Shown here piece by piece: positions 1-5,425 of a stretch of 10,573 bases of DNA; the stretch's first letter is position 1; the number at the start of each line of letters is the position of its first letter. Origin of the DNA: JAWLDB01 sp041686915 (GTDB taxonomy: Bacteria; Bacillota; UBA994; UBA5500); assembly GCA_041686915.1 (NCBI GenBank), contig JAWLDB010000090.1:1-10573 (forward strand), read 5' to 3'. The position numbers and the translations under genes were made by a program. The notes below the pieces were generated by a model. That model saw only the letters and a program-made list of their open reading frames with translations. It ran no database searches and was not told the DNA's origin.

Positions 1-303
1 ATCGCGCTCTTCAATGGTCTGGCTGAGCTGGATTTCCTTAATGGTGATTATCTTCTGCTTCTTGCGAGCTTCCCGGTCATGCTTGCTTTGCTCATACTTG
101 TATCTACCGTAGTCCATAAGCTTGCAAACAGGGGGCCTTGCAGTCGGGGCGATGTTGACCAGGTCCAGGTTTTTCTCACGGGCTCTTTGCAGTGCCTCGC
201 GGGAAGACATAATGCCTAGCTGCTGACCTTCATCATCGATTAGGCGCAGTTCACGCAACCTAATCTGCTCGTTAACCATCAAATCTCTAGAATCCCTACT
301 AAT
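1..303 (-). CDS. infC: Translation initiation factor IF-3, N-terminal part (truncated by window edge)
   Basis: IF-3 binds the 30S subunit, checks the start codon and initiator tRNA, and prevents premature joining of 50S. The 101 codons visible cover the whole N-terminal domain (for example VNEQIRLRELRLID, then RPPVCKLMDYGRYKYEQ), the basic linker (REARKKQK) and the start of the C-terminal domain (IKEIQLSQTIEERD). Roughly the last 70-80 residues lie off the left edge. I place the start at an ATT codon (301-303). A full AGGAGG site (313-318) lies 9 bases upstream of it, and the resulting N-terminus (I/M-SRD..VNEQIR) aligns with the short SKD-type N-terminus of Bacillus IF-3. The in-frame ATG at 277-279 has no good ribosome binding site. 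An AUU start is a known infC trait that lets IF-3 repress its own translation. The gene follows thrS and an L20-type leader; rpmI and rplT are expected next, off the window. Confidence 0.95.
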   Translation of the reverse strand, partial: MSRDSRDLMVNEQIRLRELRLIDDEGQQLGIMSSREALQRAREKNLDLVNIAPTARPPVCKLMDYGRYKYEQSKHDREARKKQKIITIKEIQLSQTIEERD

Positions 304-318
304 AGGTGAATCCCTCCT
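301..318 (-). promoter_or_regulatory. Ribosome binding site and rare ATT start codon of infC
   Basis: AGGAGG at 313-318 is followed 9 bases later by ATT at 301-303, in frame with the IF-3 coding sequence and with no stop between them. This site decides the start: the only nearby ATG (277-279) is 24 bases further in and lacks such a site. IF-3 discriminates against non-standard start codons, so an AUU start gives negative feedback on its own synthesis. The feedback is known for E. coli infC and inferred here. Confidence 0.85.
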
Positions 319-354
319 AGGAATAAATTTGGTGATATTTGTAGACACCCAACC

Positions 355-384
355 AAAAAAGGCGGGCAGCAATCGCCGCCCGCC
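355..384 (-). terminator. Intrinsic terminator/attenuator of the infC leader
   Basis: In the minus direction, GGCGGGCGGC, a GATT loop and GCTGCCCGCC form a 10-bp stem (361-384, one G-U pair) followed by six T's (355-360). It lies 51 bases before the infC start codon, so it must be read through for infC to be expressed. This is the expected output switch of an L20-type leader. Confidence 0.92.
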
Positions 385-496
385 CCGTGATGCATAGCAG
401 TGAAACATCCCCAAGAAGGGACTGCTTGTAAGCACGGACCCTGGTAACTGCCTTATGGCGTCTCAGGGTGAGAAGCGGTTGGCTTCTACTTCACCT
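355..496 (-). ncRNA. Ribosomal protein L20-type leader RNA upstream of infC
   Basis: The leader lies between a promoter (501-529) and infC. In the minus direction it opens with GTAGAAGCCAACCGCTTCTC, in which GAAGC and GCTTC form a hairpin; this resembles the start of the L20 leader of the infC-rpmI-rplT operon in Firmicutes. Further in, CCCTG can pair with CAGGG. A CCGTG segment can also pair with CACGG just before the terminator stem, which would compete with termination. It ends at a strong intrinsic terminator (355-384). In the known family, free L20 binds the leader, which mimics its 23S rRNA site, and causes premature termination. Assignment is from recalled sequence features and position; a covariance-model search would settle the boundaries. 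Confidence 0.82.
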
Positions 497-500
497 GTTC

Positions 501-529
501 AGTCTACCATACCGGAAGACAATGGTCAA
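501..529 (-). promoter_or_regulatory. Sigma-A type promoter for the infC leader
   Basis: On the minus strand, TTGACC (524-529), a 17-base spacer and TAGACT (501-506) form a good housekeeping promoter. A TGG directly before the -10 box gives an extended -10. Transcription would begin near 494, just at the start of the L20-type leader. No terminator is seen between the thrS stop (553) and this promoter, so thrS read-through may also feed infC. Confidence 0.8.
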
Positions 530-552
530 CCAACCTTGTCCTCCCGCAAAAA

Positions 553-2469
553 CTAGTTAGTGCTGCGGGCGCTGATTTGAACTTGCAGCTCCTTTAGCAG
601 CCCGGAAAGCTCCACGACGCCTTGGTCTCCCCGATCACGATGCCTAACGGCTACCTGCCCCGCCTCTGCTTCCCGGTCACCCAAGACCAGCATGTAAGGA
701 ATCTTCGCCAACTGTGCTTCCCTAATCTTAAAGCCGATCTTCTCGTTGCGGTCATCCAGCTCCACCCGAATGCCCGCGTCGAACAGAACGTCGTACACTT
801 CGCGTGCATAAGTGTGGGCGCGATCGGTAATCGGCATTACCCTTACTTGCACTGGTGCAAGCCAAAGCGGGAAAGCCCCGGCGAACTGCTCAATCAAGAT
901 AGCCATAAAACGTTCGATGGAACCAAAAGCCACACTGTGAATGACTACGGGTGCATGCTTGGCCCCATCTTCACCAATATAGGTCAGCTCAAACTTCTCA
1001 GGCATCTGGAAGTCCAACTGGATGGTTGCGCACTGCCAGGATCGTCCAAGACAATCGGTCAGATGGAAGTCGATCTTCGGTCCATAGAAAGCTCCGTCAC
1101 CTTCGTTGACAATGTATGAGATGCCCTTGTCTTTCAGCACCTTCTCCAAGGCGTTCTCGGCAATATCCCAAACCTCATCAGAGCCCATGGAGTCTTCCGG
1201 CCTGGTAGAAAGCTCTACATGATAATCAAACCCAAAGGTCTTGTAGAACTGGTCAACCAGGTCGATACGCTGGCTGAGCTCCGATTCTATCTGACTAGGC
1301 ATCATGAAGCTATGCGAGTCATCCTGCGTAAATACGCGCACTCGGGTCAAACCGGACAGCACGCCGGATTTTTCATGGCGATGTACCAAGCCGAGTTCAG
1401 CGAACCTGAGGGGCAGATCTCTATACGAGCGCAGTTTATTGCGGTATACCAACATGGCTCCCGGGCAGTTCATCGGCTTGACTGCGAAATCGACGTCGTC
1501 AATTTGAGTGAAGTACATGTTGTCACGGTAATGATCCCAGTGACCGCTCCGTTCCCAGAGCTTCCTATTCAGGATGATTGGGGTGCGTACCTCCTGGTAA
1601 CCTGCCTGCCGGTGCTGTTCCCGCCAGAACTGTTCCAGCTCGTTACGGATGACCATACCATTAGGAAGATAGAACGGAAACCCTGGGCCTTCCTCTTCTA
1701 TCGTGTAGATTTCCAGTTCCCGGCCTAGTTTACGATGGTCGCGCTTCTTTGCTTCTTCAATGCGGCGCAGGTACTCATCGAGATCGGACTGCTTGGTGAA
1801 CACCGTCCCATAGATCCGCTGCAGCATCGGACGCTTCTCGTCGCCGCGCCAGTAAGCTCCCGCAACGGAGAGCAGTTTAAAAGCCTTAGCACGCCCTGTA
1901 TCTGGAACGTGAGGACCTGCACAGAGATCGATGAACTCGCCCTGCTTGTAGAAAGAAATCTCGGCATCAACAGGTAGATCCTGAATTAACTCGACTTTGA
2001 ACTCCTCACCCTTTTCGCGAAAGAATTCAAGCGCCGCGTCCCGTGGCTTGATGTCGCGTTCAAGAGGCAGTTTTTCAGAGACGATCTTCTTCATCTCTGC
2101 CTCAATGCGCGGCAAGTCTTCAGGTTTAAGCGGCTGCTTCGTGTCGAAGTCATAGTAGAAACCATCTTTAATAGCCGGGCCGATGGCCAGCTTTGCGTCC
2201 GGGAAAAGTCTCAAGACAGCCTGCGCCATGATGTGGGCTGTAGTATGCCTAAGCGCCTCCAAGGCTTCTGGACTATCAAGGGTCAACAGCTCGACTTCTG
2301 CCTCGTTTGTTAGCTCTGCCTTCAGGTCTGTGATGACTCCATTGACTTTGGCCAGGACGGCTTCCTTGGCCAAACGGTTGCTAATTGAGCCGGCCAGGTC
2401 GTGCCCAGATGAACCGGCTAGCAACTCACGGACCGAACCGTCTTTTAGTTTGACTGCGATGTTGCTCAT
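553..2469 (-). CDS. thrS: Threonyl-tRNA synthetase
   Basis: This class II synthetase charges tRNA-Thr with threonine using ATP in the cytoplasm. At 638 residues it has the full bacterial length. Domains in order: TGS domain (about 1-61); editing domain (about 62-240) with the HxxxH pair H75/H79 and the C183/H187 pair of CAGPH, which hydrolyses mischarged Ser-tRNA; catalytic core (about 241-535); C-terminal anticodon-binding domain (about 536-638). In the core, the zinc ligands are C335 (MNCPG), H386 (DDSHSF) and H511 (HSVAFG). Motif 2 is near 354-386 and motif 3 is GSIERFMAILIE near 516. The ATG start is supported by AGGAGG (2478-2483) 8 bases upstream. It is controlled by the T-box leader upstream, and infC follows 249 bases after its stop. 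Nothing looks broken. Confidence 0.98.
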   Translation of the reverse strand: MSNIAVKLKDGSVRELLAGSSGHDLAGSISNRLAKEAVLAKVNGVITDLKAELTNEAEVELLTLDSPEALEALRHTTAHIMAQAVLRLFPDAKLAIGPAIKDGFYYDFDTKQPLKPEDLPRIEAEMKKIVSEKLPLERDIKPRDAALEFFREKGEEFKVELIQDLPVDAEISFYKQGEFIDLCAGPHVPDTGRAKAFKLLSVAGAYWRGDEKRPMLQRIYGTVFTKQSDLDEYLRRIEEAKKRDHRKLGRELEIYTIEEEGPGFPFYLPNGMVIRNELEQFWREQHRQAGYQEVRTPIILNRKLWERSGHWDHYRDNMYFTQIDDVDFAVKPMNCPGAMLVYRNKLRSYRDLPLRFAELGLVHRHEKSGVLSGLTRVRVFTQDDSHSFMMPSQIESELSQRIDLVDQFYKTFGFDYHVELSTRPEDSMGSDEVWDIAENALEKVLKDKGISYIVNEGDGAFYGPKIDFHLTDCLGRSWQCATIQLDFQMPEKFELTYIGEDGAKHAPVVIHSVAFGSIERFMAILIEQFAGAFPLWLAPVQVRVMPITDRAHTYAREVYDVLFDAGIRVELDDRNEKIGFKIREAQLAKIPYMLVLGDREAEAGQVAVRHRDRGDQGVVELSGLLKELQVQISARSTN

Positions 2470-2499
2470 CTCTTGAACCTCCTAATTATGGCTATATAC

Positions 2500-2551
2500 A
2501 AAAATCCCTCCGGTCCCGGAAAGCTAAAACAGCTTTCAGGGACGAGAGGGA
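2500..2551 (-). terminator. Terminator of the thrS T-box leader
   Basis: In the minus direction, TCCCTC..GTCCC..GAAAGCT, a GTTTT loop and AGCTTTC..GGGAC..GAGGGA build a long stem with small internal loops, followed by five T's (2500-2504). Its 5' strand (GTCCCTC) overlaps the part that pairs with the T-box to form the antiterminator, giving the usual either/or switch. It ends 30 bases before the thrS start codon. Confidence 0.93.
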
Positions 2552-2780
2552 CCATTTCCCGCGGTTCCACCCTGCTTGATGGTTTGACCATCCACTTGCA
2601 GTGAGCGCTTATCGGGCGCTAGCGTCAATCTTAACCACTCAAAGAGTGTTTTCAATCGATGGCATCCAAGGTGGTTAGCCAGCTGGTGGGTTCAGGGCAC
2701 TTTCAGCCAAGGTGTCCCTTCTCTAGAGAACCGCCAGGTAGCAGGCTTGCCTCTTCATCGCCAATTGAATGATGTTTAGT
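2500..2780 (-). ncRNA. T-box riboswitch (threonine type) controlling thrS
   Basis: The leader senses uncharged tRNA-Thr and then allows read-through into thrS. The diagnostic T-box sequence AGGGTGGAACCGCGG is on the minus strand at about 2559-2573, followed by the terminator hairpin (2500-2551). Stem I is upstream: AGGG-CAC pairs with GTG-CCCT to form the distal arm, and GGTTC pairs with GAACC below it. Two ACC (Thr) triplets lie on the 3' side, at 2685-2687 (followed by A, as specifier codons usually are) and at 2689-2691; the former is my preferred specifier. An AGCGC/GCGCT hairpin fits stem III. The bulge tetrad UGGA should pair with a tRNA ending UCCA. The leader fills nearly all of the 354-base gap between ytxC and thrS. 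Confidence 0.95.
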
Positions 2781-2787
2781 TGCAGTT

Positions 2788-2817
2788 AGTATATCTGAGC
2801 AGCTGGATGCGTGTCAA
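2788..2817 (-). promoter_or_regulatory. Sigma-A type promoter for the thrS T-box transcript
   Basis: On the minus strand, a perfect TTGACA (2812-2817) is followed after 18 bases by TATACT (2788-2793). Transcription would begin near 2780, giving a T-box leader of about 280 bases. The -35 box lies only 6 bases past the ytxC stop codon, and no terminator separates ytxC from it, so some read-through from ytxC is possible. Confidence 0.88.
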
Positions 2818-2823
2818 GGCCGC

Positions 2824-3753
2824 TTAAGACCTACACGACTCAGGTTTCTGCGACTGCTTAGTCAGTCGTGCACAGAGATCGCAATCGTCACAGACATGTA
2901 GACGAGCTTGGAAAACACTCTTCAATGTATCTACTATATCCAGGTGTCCTTTGAAGGTTCCCACATGCACCACCAGGTGAGCGGGCGAGAGCGTAATCAG
3001 TGCACTGATTAGCAAATCCTCATAGCTGATCTCGTCATCGGTATCGCCAACTACTACAGCTTCCAGGTAGTCGTGATGGAGCAACTCGCCCTGTTCATCC
3101 AAAATTTTAAACTGGTTTGGACTACTCATCGCCAGGTGCACCAGCTCAACTTTCGGGTCCAGAATCTCCACGAAGTTGCGCAGCAACCTGATGAACTCCT
3201 TATATTCCTTGTCCACCAGGAACTGGTCAACAGCCTTATCCAGCACTAACCCCAGTTCATCGCAGTAGTTTTTCAGCCTGAACTTGAGAAACCCGTCCAG
3301 CATGATGCAGTTTTCCTGCTGCAAGTACTCTGCCAATGCCTGCCGGACCCGGCTTTTGCGGGATATCTGATACATGGGTTCAGGTGCCCCCGTGTCTTTG
3401 GCCTCGGCGAGCAGCTTTACTGCCCTTGTAAGGATGTCTGCCTCTTCTGACGGACTGAAGCATTCAAAACGCCGGCTGAGCAACCACTTGAGAGTCTGTG
3501 CCTGCCACCCGTCGACGACTATGTCAGCGAGAGCATTGGCAATATGGTGCCGACTAAGCAGTTTGCCTTCGCTCAGACTGAAGTCATCTCCGCCATAGCG
3601 CACTTTGCACTGAACGAACTTGAAAAACCGCGTGTCATTTATTTCGGTCGATATATCTATACCAACGGCCTGCAGGTCGGAAACCTCCTGCAACACACGC
3701 TCGTTGATGGCTTCTACGGGAGTCTGTGTGCCAATTCTGATGACGTCGTACAC
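2824..3753 (-). CDS. ytxC: YtxC-family putative sporulation protein
   Basis: The 309-residue product resembles the YtxC family, whose biochemical function is unknown and which is found in endospore formers. Recognition rests on overall sequence character, length (B. subtilis YtxC is about 280 residues) and position directly upstream of thrS, as in Bacillus. It is soluble, with no signal peptide or membrane segment. The middle is rich in charged helices (for example FLVDKEYKEFIRLLRNFVEIL). A Cys cluster C288-x2-C291-x2-C294 near the C-terminus could bind a metal, which is inference. The start is GTG (3751-3753), preceded by a G-rich site (AAGGGGGAG) about 7 bases upstream. It begins 104 bases after the CoA-transferase stop with no terminator between, so the two may be co-transcribed. 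No convincing promoter is visible in that gap. Confidence 0.82.
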   Translation of the reverse strand: MYDVIRIGTQTPVEAINERVLQEVSDLQAVGIDISTEINDTRFFKFVQCKVRYGGDDFSLSEGKLLSRHHIANALADIVVDGWQAQTLKWLLSRRFECFSPSEEADILTRAVKLLAEAKDTGAPEPMYQISRKSRVRQALAEYLQQENCIMLDGFLKFRLKNYCDELGLVLDKAVDQFLVDKEYKEFIRLLRNFVEILDPKVELVHLAMSSPNQFKILDEQGELLHHDYLEAVVVGDTDDEISYEDLLISALITLSPAHLVVHVGTFKGHLDIVDTLKSVFQARLHVCDDCDLCARLTKQSQKPESCRS

Positions 3754-3857
3754 GGTTCCACTCCCCCTTATCCACTTCTGTAGTCTTGCCGCCTCAGCAA
3801 AACTCTATAGTAGTATATGAGAGGGAAATATTCCGTATACGAAAGTACACCAGATAC

Positions 3858-5042
3858 CTAGATAGCCCCGTCAGCCCGCAGTTGTGCAATCTGTTGTTCG
3901 GAGTACCCAAGAGCGCCAAGAATTTGCTGAGTATCCTGACCTAAGGTTGGCGCTGCCTTCCTGACCGAGCCCGGAGTTACGCTTAGTTTTACAGGTACAC
4001 CTGGCATGCGCAGCTTGCCTGCTGTCGGGTGTTCTGTCTCTACAATCATCTCCCTGGCCAGCACCTGAGGATCCATCACGACTTTGTCCACAGTGTTAAT
4101 CGGCCCGTTCGGCACGCCGGCCTTGTCCAGCATCTCGCACCATTCATCAGTAGTCTTGCGAGTGAATACCTCGGCTAGAATGGGACGCAACTCATCATAG
4201 TGCCGGTTACGCAAGGGATTGGTTATAAACCGCTCGTCATTAGCTAGATCAGGTTTTGCGAGAACCACACACAGCTTCTGCCAGAGCGAATCATTACCCG
4301 CAGCAACCATGATTTCACTATCTAATGTTGCAAAGGGCTCGAACGGAACTATCGAGCTATGTCGGTTGCCTGCTGGTGTCGGGATCTCTCCCGATACTAC
4401 ATAGCGGGCAATTGCATTTTCCAGGAGCGATACCTGGCAGTCAAGCATCGCTACGTCAACCACCTGGCCCTTGCCGGTACGTTCCCGGTGAAATAGCGCT
4501 GTGAGAATCCCGATAGCGCCATACATGCCTGCGGCCAAGTCTCCGATCGACGGGCCAACACGCGTAGGCTGACCGCCTTTTTCTCCTGTAATGCTCATGA
4601 TACCACCCATTGCTTGCACGACGCCGTCATAAGCCGGGCGAGTACTGTACGGGCCAGTATGCCCAAACCCGGAAATAGCCGCATAAACCAGCCCTGGATT
4701 GATCTGTGAGAGCGTCTCATACCCGAGTCCCAGCCGCTCCATTGTGCCAGGCCGGAAGTTTTCCACCAGCACATCCACCTGTTTGACGAGCTGCAATAGA
4801 ATTTCCTTGCCCTTGGGATGCTTAAGATTGAGCGTTATGCTGCTTTTGTTGCGATTGATACTCATGAAATAGGCGCTCTCACCATTTTGATAGGGGCCAA
4901 AGCCGCGGGAATCATCGCCCGCACCTGGCTGTTCAACCTTGACTATCTCCGCTCCCATGTCGGCAAGTATCATAGTTGCGTACGGACCGGACAGTACTCG
5001 GGTAAGATCAAGCACCTTTACTCCTGATAGAGCCATTGTCAT
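3858..5042 (-). CDS. Family III CoA-transferase (CaiB/BaiF/formyl-CoA transferase type)
   Basis: Enzymes of this family move coenzyme A between carboxylic acids through an aspartyl-CoA intermediate. The substrate cannot be told here. Visible hallmarks, numbered from the start used: the N-terminal nucleotide-type fold GVKVLDLTRVLSGPYAT..LADMGAEIVKVE (about 5-37), FRPGTMERLGLGY (about 96-108), and RPAYDGVVQAMGG, whose Asp139 is the likely catalytic residue. A GKGQVVDVAMLD segment follows. The open frame extends upstream to 5123, but I prefer the ATG at 5040-5042, giving 394 residues, close to the family norm. AAAGGA (5054-5059) lies 11 bases before it, and the extra 27 residues do not look like family sequence. 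ATG 5034-5036 is an alternative. No dehydrogenase, ligase or hydratase partner lies beside it, so the pathway is unknown. Confidence 0.93.
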   Translation of the reverse strand: MTMALSGVKVLDLTRVLSGPYATMILADMGAEIVKVEQPGAGDDSRGFGPYQNGESAYFMSINRNKSSITLNLKHPKGKEILLQLVKQVDVLVENFRPGTMERLGLGYETLSQINPGLVYAAISGFGHTGPYSTRPAYDGVVQAMGGIMSITGEKGGQPTRVGPSIGDLAAGMYGAIGILTALFHRERTGKGQVVDVAMLDCQVSLLENAIARYVVSGEIPTPAGNRHSSIVPFEPFATLDSEIMVAAGNDSLWQKLCVVLAKPDLANDERFITNPLRNRHYDELRPILAEVFTRKTTDEWCEMLDKAGVPNGPINTVDKVVMDPQVLAREMIVETEHPTAGKLRMPGVPVKLSVTPGSVRKAAPTLGQDTQQILGALGYSEQQIAQLRADGAI

Positions 5043-5174
5043 GTTGCAAATCATCCTTTCTAAGCTCACTGTGCCAACGGCGTTGAGATTAAGCAAATCC
5101 TGTTTGTGACCGGTTAAGAGCAATTAATCCTCTGTCAGTTGTTCTATCACACAATAAATTCTACAGCAAAGAGG

Positions 5175-5214
5175 CGGCTTCTGAAATCTTCCAGAAGCCG
5201 TTTCCTGCTTTTTG
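5175..5214 (+). terminator. Perfect 9-bp hairpin, possibly a plus-strand terminator
   Basis: CGGCTTCTG (5175-5183) and CAGAAGCCG (5192-5200) form a perfect 9-bp stem with an 8-base loop. On the plus strand it is followed by TTTCCTGCTTTTTG, a broken T-run; on the minus strand the tail (CCTCTTTG) is poorer. There is no plus-strand gene to end, so it may instead be a structure in the CoA-transferase leader. Confidence 0.4.
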
Positions 5215-5280
5215 TTAGGGCACTGTTAGTGCAACAGCTCCAGCCAGCATCATTCTAGTCTTTGTTTCGCCAAGCATTAT

Positions 5281-5313
5281 CAAAAAGCCCCTCAGGATTT
5301 CATCCTAAGGGGC
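5281..5313 (-). terminator. Intrinsic terminator after the MCP gene
   Basis: In the minus direction GCCCCTTAGGAT, a GAA loop and ATCCTGAGGGGC (5287-5313) form a 12-bp stem with one mismatch-like pair, followed by TTTTT (5282-5286). It lies about 110 bases past the MCP stop codon. On the plus strand the stem is followed, after AAGCGCC, by TTTTT, so weak bidirectional action is conceivable. Confidence 0.9.
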
Positions 5314-5425
5314 AAGCGCCTTTTTCTGTCCAGCCTCTTAGCTTGACAGGGGTGCCGATTGGTAGGCGACACACTCTTAATCAGCAATTAGTTGTGCTTT
5401 CTCCAACCGGATAAACACGACAGAA

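Larger units (their letters stand above)
5043..5425. other. Intergenic region between MCP and CoA-transferase genes
   Basis: This 383-base gap holds no gene I can support. It contains the MCP terminator (5281-5313), a second perfect hairpin (5175-5200), and the ribosome binding site of the CoA-transferase (5054-5059). I looked for a promoter in the roughly 120 bases before the CoA-transferase start and found no good -35/-10 pair. Confidence 0.7.

Noticed and set aside
622..1728. Two plus-strand open frames of 165 and 169 codons opposite thrS
   Set aside because: They are fully antisense to an intact, motif-rich thrS, have no ribosome binding site and resemble no protein family; such shadows are expected in a gene of this composition.
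3790..3840. GAATATT and CATATACT on the minus strand upstream of ytxC, resembling a sporulation sigma-E promoter
   Set aside because: The two parts are only 7 bases apart, about half the spacing sigma-E needs, and no alternative -10 fits at the right distance.
5043..5123. N-terminal extension of the CoA-transferase to the ATG at 5121-5123
   Set aside because: The 27 extra residues do not resemble the family N-terminus; the ATG at 5042 has a recognisable ribosome binding site and gives a normal length.
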